The notes beneath the pieces were generated by a model. That model saw only the letters and a list, made by a program, of their open reading frames with translations, made no database searches and was not told where the DNA came from. Source: CAVQOB01 sp963714325 (GTDB taxonomy: Bacteria; Pseudomonadota; Alphaproteobacteria; Rhizobiales; Hyphomicrobiaceae). From it: 64,000 nucleotides of DNA. Position 1 is the stretch's first letter, and every line of letters begins with the position of its first letter. Of the stretch, positions 43,931-53,333 are shown in pieces. The DNA lies in contig CAVQOB010000014.1 in NCBI GenBank assembly GCA_963714325.1, positions 1 to 64,000 of the forward strand. The letters are read 5' to 3'. Made by a program: the position numbers and the translations under genes.

Positions 43931-45010
43931 TCAGGCTGTCGAATCGTCCAGGCAGGAGTCCACTCCCGTGAGCACATCACGCAACACGTCGTCGAGAAAT
44001 GTCTCGAACACGCTCAGTTCAGCAGCACCCAAGGGAACAATTCCCCCGAGATTGTCGACGACAACGAGGGCATCAGGCTCGACCGCTGCATCGACTTTGG
44101 GTCCATGCCTCTTGCCGAAAGTACTTTGCGCGGACGACGAACGACCGGCGTTCGCGTGACTTGGCGGCCCACGACAAGCCGGTTGCGCCGGTGCTGTCGT
44201 AACGATCGATTGATCCGGCAGGCGCGGCGGATGGTTTCGGCCGCCGCGATCAGCCAGCACGATCACGTTTGCGGTGGACCGGCAGAAAACGGACCACGGC
44301 GCCAGCTCCGCATCGCCAATCTGTGCGGCCCACCATCGCTCAGGATTGGCGACGCGGCGGACCCTCGGCACGGCGCCCATGGACCGGATCAGACGTGGTG
44401 GCCTGATGCGCATGGCACGCGTGTCGCGTTCTTGGATGGTCGCGTCGTTGACGACCAGGGCGAGTCCATTTTGGCGGACGGTCGTTTCGATCGTCTCGGA
44501 GTCGAGGTTTCGCGCACTGTCCGAATTGTCGGCATCGATGCTTGCCGACCCGCGCTCCTCATTGAACTTGACCTCGGCGAACGCTGCTGCGGGGACACAG
44601 CAATCGTGAGTCATGATCGTTGGCGACGCAAAGCGATGGGCGCGAAAGATCGCCTGCAATCGTTCGTCTTGCGGACCAGCCGCATATTTGATGTCCCAGA
44701 GACGCGCAGTGGTCGCGTCCACCGACTGTTCGATTGTCCAGGCGGCCGGGTTGCCAAGAGTTTGCCACACGCGCGCGCAGTCACGATCGGCGCGCATGTC
44801 GGCGGCGAGTAGTGTGCCGGCCGCCGCCACCAGCGCTGAAAGTGCGGCACCGAGACCGATGACAACGGCGTCGAGGATTCCAACTGCGGCTATGGCGCTG
44901 GCGACGGCACCGTCCGCCACAAGCCATACCGCTGCAAGCACGACGACAGCAGCAACCCCGCCGATGATACCGGTAGTCAGTCCGCGTGCGTTACGCAAAC
45001 GCCACATCAT
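43931..45010 (-). CDS. Hypothetical membrane-anchored protein
   Basis: 359 residues; I recognise no family. The N-terminus has two or three hydrophobic segments (TGIIGGVAAVVVLAAVWLVA and VVIGLGAALSALVAAAGTLL), then a soluble part with HDCCVPAAAFAEV and a low-complexity stretch rich in Pro and Ser. The ATG overlaps the stop of the truncated integrase gene (ATGA at 45010-45007), which favours this strand over the long open frame on the other strand. Pairing with an integrase-like gene suggests cargo of a mobile element. Confidence 0.5.
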   Translation of the reverse strand: MMWRLRNARGLTTGIIGGVAAVVVLAAVWLVADGAVASAIAAVGILDAVVIGLGAALSALVAAAGTLLAADMRADRDCARVWQTLGNPAAWTIEQSVDATTARLWDIKYAAGPQDERLQAIFRAHRFASPTIMTHDCCVPAAAFAEVKFNEERGSASIDADNSDSARNLDSETIETTVRQNGLALVVNDATIQERDTRAMRIRPPRLIRSMGAVPRVRRVANPERWWAAQIGDAELAPWSVFCRSTANVIVLADRGGRNHPPRLPDQSIVTTAPAQPACRGPPSHANAGRSSSAQSTFGKRHGPKVDAAVEPDALVVVDNLGGIVPLGAAELSVFETFLDDVLRDVLTGVDSCLDDSTA

Positions 45011-45888
45011 CGCCCCTCGCGGCTTGACTCGCTAAACTGTCGGCGGCGTGCGGTCGCTGGACCCGTCGGACGGCGGCGACGTGGTCGTCGTCCGTCATTC
45101 GTGTCGGCCACATGTCGCAGATCGATGCCCCTTGTCGGATCGTCCGATCGCCAACGCAAGGCCATGGCGAAGCGCATGAGGATGCGGAGTTTCTTGAGCG
45201 CATCACTCGCGGCTGCTGGCGTGTCATGACGCTTGGCGAGCATGCGCCGGATCTGCGCCGGTGTAAGACCAGTGACAGGCTTGGCCCCAAGATCATCGGA
45301 GCGCATCAGGCGGTCCAGCACGCGCCTGTAGACCCGCTGCGTCCGTGGCGACAACTGCTGAAAGTTGGGACCGCATAGATAGCGATCGACAAGCCGATGG
45401 AAGGAACGAGCTGGTTCCACTGGCGTTTTCGCTGCTTTCCAGATCAGTGTTTTGGTTTGTTTCGCCGCCGCGTAGCTCTCGCGAAACGCGGTTGACCCGA
45501 GCGCCCCCACCAAACGGATGTAGGGCTTGCCACCGCGGCCGTAATAGAAACGTTCGATCCCCTTGGCATCGACGACGCGCTTGATGTGCTTCAGGCGCTT
45601 CTGCCTTCCCCCCGCCGACGAGGCGCGCATGTGCGCGACATCGTCGTCGGCAGTGTTTGGCCGGTGTGGTCGCTCCCGTTCAGGGCGCTCACCTTGGGCA
45701 AGTGGGACCCGCGGTTCCGCTGATGCTCGTTGCGTCTTTTGAACAGACGGTTCGACCTGAGCTTTCGACATGAAGTCTCGAGTCTCTGTTTTGCCCGCCC
45801 GAGCGCTGAATAACTGAAAGCGCTCGCGCCTTGGGTCTGGTTCAAGGTAAGCAGGATTGATATTCGAGGGGTATTCTGTCAGGGCCAT
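45007..45888 (-). CDS. Truncated phage-type integrase (N-terminal half)
   Basis: 293 residues from the ATG at 45888, preceded by GGAGGCGACC. After a low-complexity start, residues from about 110 contain KGIERFYYGRGGKPYIRLVG, an arm-binding-type segment seen in alphaproteobacterial integrases. A SAM-like core-binding domain follows (FHRLVDRYLCGPNFQQLSPR, RYRR-type helices, TPAQIRRMLAKRHDTPAAAS, LRILMRFAMALRWRSDDP). It ends in a basic tail where the catalytic domain should begin; no R-H-R-Y residues follow in any frame. Probably a relic, or a protein that now serves only in DNA binding. Confidence 0.65.
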   Translation of the reverse strand: MALTEYPSNINPAYLEPDPRRERFQLFSARAGKTETRDFMSKAQVEPSVQKTQRASAEPRVPLAQGERPERERPHRPNTADDDVAHMRASSAGGRQKRLKHIKRVVDAKGIERFYYGRGGKPYIRLVGALGSTAFRESYAAAKQTKTLIWKAAKTPVEPARSFHRLVDRYLCGPNFQQLSPRTQRVYRRVLDRLMRSDDLGAKPVTGLTPAQIRRMLAKRHDTPAAASDALKKLRILMRFAMALRWRSDDPTRGIDLRHVADTNDGRRPRRRRPTGPATARRRQFSESSREGR

Positions 45889-47342
45889 GGTCGCCTCCAA
45901 GCGATAAATTATTATTCAATGATCTCATTTTGTTCTCCAGAATGGAAGAGGGAATCTCGGGTAATCGTGGGAACCTCCGGGAACATCCGTGTAGAAAATA
46001 CAAATCGATTATTGATTATAAGCCCAAGCCATCTTGCAGTATGCCCTTGGGCATGGTGCTTGGCCGCCATCCCTCCGGAGCCGCTGCCGCTCGCTTGCCG
46101 GAACCGGCGAGCGGCGGCGGCGAGGAAGGGTGGTCATCCCTTTGGTGAGCTTGAGCGAGCGGTGGCTGTAACGATCTGTTGTCGACGGCAGAGCACAATG
46201 ATATGCGCCGCAAGCGTTTGGCGTCATAGGCATCGTTCTGCCGTGGCAGCGGCCGTCACCCGTCAGGGCCGAGACCCGCGTCGATGTTTTCGACGCACGC
46301 GCCAATGTAAGTCACCCGCGGGGCTTGGTCGCGCAGCCCTTCTTGGCTGCGCGATAGGACGCGGTCCGAGCCCTTCGGGCGAAGGAGCCACCCGTGTCTG
46401 GCGATAGCAATTTTCTGGTATAATCTGACTTTGGCCTATTCCAATTCCGTTGCGCAAAAGAAACATTATGGGCGGGCGACCAGCCATGGAATCGCGTGGC
46501 GTCAAAAATCGCCTTGATATATACTATAAAAACATCGATTAGATGCTGCATGCTTTCGCACTGACGACTATTAAGCCATTGTATTTCAATCGGATAACAC
46601 CGGCTTGACGCTTGTCCTTTATCTTGATGTCAAGAAAACCCAATTTATGCCCTCTGAAACCTGTTGCACGAGAGCAGTAGGCATCACGCAACGAAGACAA
46701 CACATCGGCAGGCGCGGCTTGATCGCACACATTTCGCCATCGCTGTTGTTAGCGAACATCGCGAGGTCACCAGTACCCGACTGCCCGCAACGCGAGTGAT
46801 GCATGCAGTGGTGGCGCCGGTCTGGCTCGTCCCATGCGAAGGGCAAAAAGCGTAGGACGACTATTATCGTGGCCTGACCGCTCAAGTACATTTGTGCGCC
46901 GCTCTGGACAATAGAACTACGCTTTGATCCGCACACCAGCCCAGTGCTACAGTAGCTGTTGCACACCCCGTGCAACCAATCTAAATCACTGAAAAACATC
47001 AAAAAATTCTCACTCCTGCAACCCTGGCGACCAAGTGTTTTGGGCCAAAAGGTACGCTAAAGGTACGCAAGCGGGCCGGGCCACCTGGGCCTGCCTAGGC
47101 CGCCTGTGGACAGGAACAAGTGACTGTCCGGCCGCCTCAGGTTAAGAAGTTCCACCACGACCGCTTCGTGGTGAGGCCGCGCGACCGCAACATCCATCCC
47201 CCCACATCGATCCCCATGGTGTGGCATCTCTGTCCTTGAACGCCTACCATTCCAGCGCGCACGGCCATGGTGCCGTTGGCGACTGCCTCCTTGCGATAGG
47301 CCATCATCCGTCATGCATGTACGCGGAATACCGCATTGTCAG
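45889..47342. other. Apparently non-coding, AT-richer stretch
   Basis: About 1.45 kb with only short frames that do not look like proteins. It holds a perfect hairpin at 46331-46352 (8-bp arms GCGCAGCC and GGCTGCGC, 6-nt loop, no T-run) and small direct repeats of GGTACGC near 47053. I see no RNA gene. It probably marks decayed mobile DNA. Confidence 0.45.
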
Positions 47343-47993
47343 TCAGATCTTCCGCGCGGTTAGCGAGAAGACTTCGTTACGCCCGGATACGCCACGCAGG
47401 CAGAAGCCGACGATGGCGATCGCCTTGTCGCGCCGCTCTCGTTCGGTTGTGCGACTGTTCAGAGCCAGCGGCCCGACCAGACCGTCAAACAGGCAGCCAA
47501 CCATGCAGGCGGCAGACGCCTGCACATTCTGCACTGGCAGTTCATTGCGTTCGATGCCCTCGTTGATGATGGCCTCGAACACGCGCGCAAGCTTGCGCCG
47601 GTATTTCCAGCGTTCGGCTTCGATTTCCGGATCGACTGGCTCGGCGACGAGCGCATGCGCGAGCCGTCGCCCCTTCAATGCGCGGGCAGCGAAGGTCCAC
47701 GCCGCCCGGCCCAAACGAACTGTCGCCGCGCCGTCCAAGCCCGCGGCGTCTGCTGCGGCATCCACCTCGCGCTGCGAAACGGAAGCCACGACGTCAATCA
47801 TCAACAGCGCCTTGGACGGGAAATAGCGGTAGAGCGTCCCGAGCGCGACATCAGCGGCGTCGGCCACCGCCGTCATCTGCGCTTCCCTGAAACCGACTTC
47901 TGCCACACGTTCGCGCGCGGCCCTAAGAATGGCGTCTCGGCGCGCCGACGCGCGGGTCTTAACTTCCACAGGCTTGATACGGGCACGAGCCAT
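47343..47993 (-). CDS. TetR-family transcriptional regulator
   Basis: 216 residues from the ATG at 47993. N-terminal TetR helix-turn-helix: RRDAILRAARERVAEVGF, MTAVADAADVALGTLYRYFP, SKALLMIDVV. The C-terminal ligand domain resembles the KstR-like group (LARVFEAIINEGIERNELPV). It is divergent from the acyl-CoA synthetase gene, with a 200-bp shared control region containing a palindrome and a direct repeat, so it very likely regulates that gene in response to an acyl-CoA or aromatic ligand (inference). Confidence 0.88.
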   Translation of the reverse strand: MARARIKPVEVKTRASARRDAILRAARERVAEVGFREAQMTAVADAADVALGTLYRYFPSKALLMIDVVASVSQREVDAAADAAGLDGAATVRLGRAAWTFAARALKGRRLAHALVAEPVDPEIEAERWKYRRKLARVFEAIINEGIERNELPVQNVQASAACMVGCLFDGLVGPLALNSRTTERERRDKAIAIVGFCLRGVSGRNEVFSLTARKI

Positions 47994-48064
47994 CGTCACG
48001 CTTTCTATCAGTGGTCTTGAAGAGCAACGCGTCGCTTGTCTCAACGCCCTGCTTTTCACAAATC

Positions 48065-48126
48065 GACATGTCCGCTGTCGAGACATGCCCGTCGATTCAC
48101 CCGCTGTCTTGACAATTATATAATTG
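48065..48126. promoter_or_regulatory. Putative operator/promoter region between tetR and acyl-CoA synthetase
   Basis: Contains GACATGTCC and GACATGCCC as direct repeats 17 bp apart, TTGACA at 48109-48114, and a perfect 14-bp palindrome at 48113-48126 (CAATTATATAATTG). No well-spaced -10 box is clear. A TetR dimer could bind the palindrome. Confidence 0.45.
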
Positions 48127-48193
48127 GAATTCTAGTTTCACAACGTTGAAAGCTTGGAACAATCGAATTCGCAAGCTCAGGGCGCCCAAGGGC

Positions 48194-49864
48194 ATGGTTC
48201 TAAAATCCTCCGCAGCTGATCCGCTCGGCCATCGCGTCCGCGAATTGGTTGCCCTTTACGACCATCAGGAAGCCTCGGCAGCGCACCTTCTATGTGACCA
48301 GCATCCCGCCGATGCGCTCGCCTATCGCGTGATCGGTTCGGATCTCACAGCGGAAGATCTGACATACGGCGAATTGCAACAGCGGTCGGAGCATTTGGCG
48401 GCTGGTCTCGCGTCGTTGGGCGTCGGTCCTGGCGATCGTGTCGCGACACTGATGGGCAAGAGTGTAGAGTATTTGGTCACGCTGATTGCAATCTGGCGGC
48501 TCGGTGCCGTCCACGTCCCGCTGTTCACGGCGTTCGCCCCTCCGGCAATCGTGCTGCGCCTTTCCGGCAGCAATGCAAAAGTCGTAGTGGCCGATGAAGC
48601 CCAACAGAATAAGCTCATCGCCAGCGACGACATCCCGACGAACGCATCATTTCGGATTGTCACGACCGCTCAAGCCGACCAAGTACCGGCTGGCGCGGCG
48701 CGGTTCGACAACTTGATGAGGGCGGGCACGGCCGGGCTTCCCGCGGCGCGTCTCGGCGGCGACGCGCCGATGATCCAGATTTATACATCGGGAACCACAG
48801 GCCGGCCCAAGGGCGTTGTCGTGCCGATCAAGGCTCTGGCGAACTTTCGTGCCTATGCCGAATTCGGATTGGGACTGAGACCGGACGATATGTTCTGGTG
48901 TGCCGCCGATCCCGGATGGGGCTACGGCTTGTACTTCGGTGTGCTCGCAGCCTTCACGACCGGGACGCCGAGTCTGTTCCTCAAGGGCGGCTTCGATCCG
49001 CAATTGACCTTCGACGTCATGGAACGCTTCGACGTGACGAACTTCGCTGCAGCACCGACCGTCTATCGCGCGATGCGCACAGCCAACTTGAAGTCCTCCC
49101 AGAAACTCAAGCTCCGCTGCGTGTCGAGTGCGGGCGAGCCGCTGACCCCGGAAGTGAACGAATGGGCCGTAGGCGCTCTTGGCCTCGAAGTGCACGACCA
49201 TTTCGGCCAGACCGAAGCCGGAATGCTCATGAACAATCACCATCATCCCGCGCTGAAGCGGCCGATCAAGGAAGGGTCGATGGGTTCACGATTACCCGGC
49301 TGGCACGTGCTGGTGCTGAAGGCGACCGAAGACGTTCCGGCGGCCACGGGAGAGCTTGGCCGTGTCGCTGTCGAAATCAGCCAAAGTCCTTTTCACTGGT
49401 TTTCGGGATATCTCAACGATCCCGAGAAGAGTGCGGAAAAGTTCGCGGGCAACGACCGATATTACCTGACCGGCGACACCGGTAAGATGGACGACGACGG
49501 CTACTTCTTCTTCAAGTCGCGCGACGACGACGTCATCATCATGGCTGGCTACCGCATCGGGCCGTTCGAAGTGGAATCGGTTCTCGCGACCCATCCTTCG
49601 GTCAGCGAGTGCGCGGTGATCGCCACGCCGGACGACATTCGCGGCGAAGTGCTGGAAACCTTCGTTGTCCTCCGCCCCGGCCAAACGGCCTCGACCGAGC
49701 TGGAAAGGGAATTGCAGCAGTGGGTCAAGACGCGATACGCCGCCCATGCCTACCCGCGCCGCGTCCATTTCATCGACGCGCTTCCCATGACGCCGAGCGG
49801 AAAGGTGCAGCGCTTCGTCTTGCGACAAAAGCGAACCGAGGAAATCGGTCAGGCCAAACTCTGA
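48194..49864 (+). CDS. AMP-forming acyl-CoA synthetase
   Basis: Activates a carboxylic acid to its CoA thioester via an acyl-adenylate. I chose the ATG at 48194 (AAGGG nearby); a TTG at 48146 would add 16 residues. About 556 residues. Visible motifs: P-loop YTSGTTGRPKG, the FGQTEAG block, the adenylate-binding YLTGDTGKMDDDGYFFFKSR with MAGYRIGPFEVE hinge, and the catalytic Lys in PMTPSGKVQR. It resembles medium-chain or benzoate-type ligases, but the substrate is not evident. A nitroreductase-like gene follows 63 bp downstream, probably in the same operon. Confidence 0.9.
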   Translation: MVLKSSAADPLGHRVRELVALYDHQEASAAHLLCDQHPADALAYRVIGSDLTAEDLTYGELQQRSEHLAAGLASLGVGPGDRVATLMGKSVEYLVTLIAIWRLGAVHVPLFTAFAPPAIVLRLSGSNAKVVVADEAQQNKLIASDDIPTNASFRIVTTAQADQVPAGAARFDNLMRAGTAGLPAARLGGDAPMIQIYTSGTTGRPKGVVVPIKALANFRAYAEFGLGLRPDDMFWCAADPGWGYGLYFGVLAAFTTGTPSLFLKGGFDPQLTFDVMERFDVTNFAAAPTVYRAMRTANLKSSQKLKLRCVSSAGEPLTPEVNEWAVGALGLEVHDHFGQTEAGMLMNNHHHPALKRPIKEGSMGSRLPGWHVLVLKATEDVPAATGELGRVAVEISQSPFHWFSGYLNDPEKSAEKFAGNDRYYLTGDTGKMDDDGYFFFKSRDDDVIIMAGYRIGPFEVESVLATHPSVSECAVIATPDDIRGEVLETFVVLRPGQTASTELERELQQWVKTRYAAHAYPRRVHFIDALPMTPSGKVQRFVLRQKRTEEIGQAKL

Positions 49865-49927
49865 AGCAACTGAATTGGCATTCGACTGCATTATTAAATG
49901 AAAGCCCCGAGGGGAAACTCACGCAAA

Positions 49928-50620
49928 ATGCCACAATCATCAGAACCCGGGCGCATGACAGCAACTGAAGTCGTGACTGGTCGCCGCTCGGTGCGCCGAT
50001 TTCTGTCAACGCCTGTGGACCTGCAGGTTGTGCGAACCATTTTAAGCGACGCCGCACGCGCTCCGTCGGGGACGAACACCCAGCCGTGGCAAGGCTACTG
50101 CGTCACCGGCAACGCGCGGACGCGGCTCTCTGCGGCAGTTCTCGACGCCGCTAAGGCCGGCCGGATGTCCGAGGAATATGCCTATATGCCGACACCGCTT
50201 CCCGAGCCGTATCTGACACGGCGACGTCGCGTCGGTTACGAGCTTTATCGCCTCTACGGCATTGAGCGCGACGACTATCCGAGGCGCAAGGCGGCAATGC
50301 TCCGCAATTTTGAATTTTTCGGCGCACCGCTCGGCTTGTTTTTCGCCATAGATCGCGGCTTGTTGCACGGCTCATGGATCGATTGCGGGATGTTCATGCA
50401 GAACGTTATGATTCTGGCGCGAGATCACGGTCTCGAAACCTGCCCTCAGCAAGCATGGTGCGAGTTCGGCGATGTCGTCCATCAGCAGCTCGATATCCCC
50501 GCCGGCCTGATCCTTGTTTCAGGCATGGCCCTTGGCTTCGCAGATCAGAGCGCGCCGGAAAATACGCTCAGAAGCGAACGCGTCGATATCGAAGAATACG
50601 TCACCTTTCGGAGCGATTGA
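49928..50620 (+). CDS. Nitroreductase-family flavoprotein
   Basis: About 230 residues; start uncertain (49898, 49928 or 49955), and I favour 49928, which has GAGGGG upstream. FMN-binding features: TGRRSVRRF near the start, APSGTNTQPW, and a C-terminal LVSGMALGFAD. The NfsB/BluB-like fold uses NAD(P)H to reduce nitro groups or quinones; some relatives act on CoA-bound or aromatic intermediates. Co-location with the acyl-CoA synthetase suggests a role in the same degradative pathway. Confidence 0.82.
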   Translation: MPQSSEPGRMTATEVVTGRRSVRRFLSTPVDLQVVRTILSDAARAPSGTNTQPWQGYCVTGNARTRLSAAVLDAAKAGRMSEEYAYMPTPLPEPYLTRRRRVGYELYRLYGIERDDYPRRKAAMLRNFEFFGAPLGLFFAIDRGLLHGSWIDCGMFMQNVMILARDHGLETCPQQAWCEFGDVVHQQLDIPAGLILVSGMALGFADQSAPENTLRSERVDIEEYVTFRSD

Positions 50621-51109
50621 GAGCGTCACACGACTGGCGTGGATTGGTTGTGTTGAGGGTTTCGGATGCCGACCCATCGCAGGTCTCGATACACGCACGG
50701 GGGACGGCGTCCGGAAACCTCAACAATTGTGTTCACCGGCAGCACATTGACGTTGGCGCGTCCGGTTGGCGTCCATAGTGCGTGTGCCATGTGATCGTCA
50801 CCGTCGTTTGGGCTTGGTCGCTCAGCTCTCGCTATTCATCATCGCGTAGTGAATGGGGTGTTTGCGCGATGTTGCTCATTTGTAAACGGGCTAGGTGCGG
50901 GGCGCCTGTCAGGTTGGCCGTCGCTGCTCTCAAGCGTTCGCGGCAGGGACTGTCATTGCTCCTGATTCGCAGGCACTACCGTGCCCGCTGTCAGGCAGAC
51001 GATCCACTCACGCTCCTGCCCGAAATTCGTCTTCCTCCGGTGAGCACCGCCTTGGTTTGACGGCCGGGTTCCCCGAGTTTTCGCGCTGATCGAAGACGAT
51101 GGGCGAGGG
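50621..51109. other. Intergenic stretch before the IS66 remnant
   Basis: About 490 bp with no frame that looks coding and no recognisable RNA. It probably contains the terminator side of the nitroreductase operon and degraded IS flank; I see no clear T-run hairpin. Confidence 0.35.
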
Positions 51110-51319
51110 GTGGAAGTGTCCACAAAGCGGATTCTGGACACGATTGGCGAGACGCGTGCGTACAAACGCTGGCCGAAGGCATTGAAGCGCAAGATCGTGG
51201 CGGCATCGTTCATTGCGGGCGCGTCTGTGTCGGTCGTCGCGCGACAGTACGACGTGAACGCCAACGAGGTATTGAAATGGCGCAAGCGATGTCCCGGGAT
51301 GGATGCTCCTTCGGCGTAA
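51110..51319 (+). pseudogene. tnpA: IS66-type TnpA, truncated
   Basis: 69 residues beginning MEVSTKRILDTIGETRAYKR. The core WPKALKRKIVAASFIAGASV, then SVVARQYDVNANEVLKWRKR, is the helix-turn-helix start of IS66/IS3-type TnpA, a DNA-binding partner of the transposase. The usual protein is about twice as long; here the frame ends at the GTAAGCG end of another IS66 copy at 51316. So one IS has cut into another. Confidence 0.7.
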
Positions 51320-51430
51320 GCGCACAAACAACCGCATCTGTTGAGCTCATATCAACTTTGCGATCATCGCCGTCCTTTGGGCAGCGGTGGAGGGGACATG
51401 AGCACGGGTCACAGGTGGCAGAACCCGGCA
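51316..51430 (+). mobile_element. IS66-family IS end, remnant
   Basis: Starts GTAAGCG and matches, with scattered differences, the IS end at 3633 (minus strand) through the tnpB start codon and the codons for MSTGHRWQNPA. The match stops near 51430, close to the end of the TRAP permease gene. The rest of the IS is gone. Confidence 0.7.
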
Positions 51431-51492
51431 TTTTTTATCGTTCCGGTGGCGGTCCTCGTTCTCAATTTCCGTCCAGCACTACCATCCACCGA

Positions 51493-52797
51493 TCAGCGCC
51501 GGACCGACATGTGGTCGGGAAGCCAGGTCGCAAGCTCCGGCCAGATGGTCAGCAGAGCGACCATGCCCAGCATAATCCAACAGAACGGCAGGCTGCCGCG
51601 CACGACATCTGAGAGGGGATACTTCGAGATGCCTTGAACCACGAACAGGTTGATCCCGAATGGTGGCGTAATCTGTCCCAACTCGATCAGCACGACGAGA
51701 ACGATGCCAAACCAGACGGGATCTACACCGTAACCGGTCAGAACAGGGTGAAGCAGCGGGACCGTGATGACGATCATCCCGAGGCTGTCAACGACACAAC
51801 CGAGAATGATGTAGACCACAAACACGCCGAGAAGAAATTCCAGGCGGCTTAACTTGAAGCCGAGCAGAACTTTTGCCAATGCCTCGGGCACCCCGGAGAT
51901 ACTGATCGCATAAGAAAACAACAACGCTGCATAGACGATGAACAATATCCCGCCAGACGCCCGCGCCGTTTTCACGAGCGAGACCCAGACGTGTTCGAGA
52001 GTGAGGTTGGCCCAGATGATGGAAGCCAAAACGGCTGCAACGCAGCCAACCGCGGCCGCCTCCGTCGGCGTGGCGTATCCGAGATACATCGATCCGATCA
52101 CGATCGAAATCAACACCGTGAACGGCAGGAGATCGGCAAATGCTTCCGCGAGACTGCCGGCTTCGTTGTCAGCCACGCCTGTCCCAACAGGTGTGGGCGT
52201 CACTCCGAATGATCGAATCCCGATGTAGACCATGAACAGCAGCATTAAGACGATGCCTGGGATGACACCGGCCATGAACAGCTTGGCGATCGACGTCTCT
52301 GTGAAGCTGCCGTAGATGATCATGGCGATAGACGGCGGGATGAGGATGCCGAGCGTGCCGCCGGCCGCGAGTGACCCGGCAGAGAGCCGTCGATCGTAGC
52401 CGCGTGCATCAAGTTGCGGCAGGGCAACCGTCCCGATCGCGGCGGCACAGGCGACGCTCGAGCCGCAGATGGCGGCGAACACGCCGCAGCCCGCGATATT
52501 GGTCTGTAGCAGTCCACCCGGCAGTCTTTGCACCAGATGCGACATGCCCCGGTAGACGCGCGCTGACAAACCACTTTCGAGCAGCAACTGCGCCATGAGA
52601 ATGAACAGTGGGATGGCTGTAAGTGTGAAACTGTCCAGGCTTCCCCAACTGGTCAAACCGATCGCCTTCAGACCCGACCAGCCACCGACCCAGAAGATGT
52701 AGAGCACCGCCGACGCAGCGATCGCGAACGGAATCCACATTCCGGCGAACAGCAAAACCAGGAAGCTGCCGAATATGATGATCGCATCGAGTGTCAT
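51493..52797 (-). CDS. dctM: TRAP transporter large permease DctM
   Basis: 434 residues, about 12 membrane segments, typical of the DctM (ion-transporter-like) subunit that imports dicarboxylates or other organic acids using an ion gradient. Visible family motifs: AIPLFILMAQLLLESGL, GCGVFAAICGSSVACAAAIG, and GSLAAGGTLGILIPPSIAMI. The ATG at 52797 overlaps the dctQ stop. Third gene of a P-Q-M operon on the minus strand; the stop is about 60 bp from the IS66 remnant. Confidence 0.93.
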   Translation of the reverse strand: MTLDAIIIFGSFLVLLFAGMWIPFAIAASAVLYIFWVGGWSGLKAIGLTSWGSLDSFTLTAIPLFILMAQLLLESGLSARVYRGMSHLVQRLPGGLLQTNIAGCGVFAAICGSSVACAAAIGTVALPQLDARGYDRRLSAGSLAAGGTLGILIPPSIAMIIYGSFTETSIAKLFMAGVIPGIVLMLLFMVYIGIRSFGVTPTPVGTGVADNEAGSLAEAFADLLPFTVLISIVIGSMYLGYATPTEAAAVGCVAAVLASIIWANLTLEHVWVSLVKTARASGGILFIVYAALLFSYAISISGVPEALAKVLLGFKLSRLEFLLGVFVVYIILGCVVDSLGMIVITVPLLHPVLTGYGVDPVWFGIVLVVLIELGQITPPFGINLFVVQGISKYPLSDVVRGSLPFCWIMLGMVALLTIWPELATWLPDHMSVRR

Positions 52798-53333
52798 GAC
52801 GGCGCTCCATCCGGGCCGCGAACTGCCGCTAGGTCCCAACGTAAACGCACCAGCAACGCGACCAGCAGCAGCAAACTGCCGATAGGCATGAAGAGTTGTG
52901 GCAACCAGAGCGGCGTCGCCAGCGCCGAGGTCTCAACGATCCCACGGCGATAACTGCTGAACACGAATGCGATGAGTTGCCACGAGATCACAGCAGTGAC
53001 GACAATGGCGATCAGATCGAAGATGACTTGCAGGACCCGTTGGGTCCGGCGGGGAAGCGCCTTGAAGATGAAGTCGACCGTGAAGATTTCATCGTCGATC
53101 AAGGCGACGCCAAAGCCGAGAAAGCCGGCGCCTACCAGCAGATAGCCTGCGACGTCCTCAGTGAACTCGAGTGATCGTCCGAAAAGAGATCTCAGGACCA
53201 CCTCCGTCGAAATGAGGACGACCATGAAAACCAGCAGCAACGCGCAAGCGCCACGCTGCACCTGGAATAAGCGGACCAGAGCGGGTGACATCGCCCGGCT
53301 ACGAGACTGTCCCGCCATTGTCACTTCGCTCAT
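52794..53333 (-). CDS. dctQ: TRAP transporter small permease DctQ
   Basis: 179 residues with four predicted membrane segments (for example ACALLLVFMVVLISTEVVLR and LFMPIGSLLLLVALLVRL). It contains the family segment VAGYLLVGAGFLGFGVALID. The ATG overlaps the dctP stop (ATGA), and its stop overlaps dctM, so the operon is tightly coupled. It couples the binding protein to the large permease. Confidence 0.92.
   Translation of the reverse strand: MSEVTMAGQSRSRAMSPALVRLFQVQRGACALLLVFMVVLISTEVVLRSLFGRSLEFTEDVAGYLLVGAGFLGFGVALIDDEIFTVDFIFKALPRRTQRVLQVIFDLIAIVVTAVISWQLIAFVFSSYRRGIVETSALATPLWLPQLFMPIGSLLLLVALLVRLRWDLAAVRGPDGAPS

Noticed and set aside
43968..44812. Plus-strand reading frames opposite the membrane protein gene
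   Set aside because: The minus-strand frame has plausible membrane segments and an ATGA overlap with its neighbour, while the plus-strand frames have no such support.
46331..46352. Rho-independent terminator
   Set aside because: The hairpin is perfect but no T-run follows and no gene ends close by.
46539..47314. Several short frames on both strands as possible small genes
   Set aside because: Composition is unlike protein, there are no ribosome sites, and no conserved motif is visible.
45889..47342. CRISPR array or tandem-repeat locus
   Set aside because: No regularly spaced repeats were found here or elsewhere in the window.
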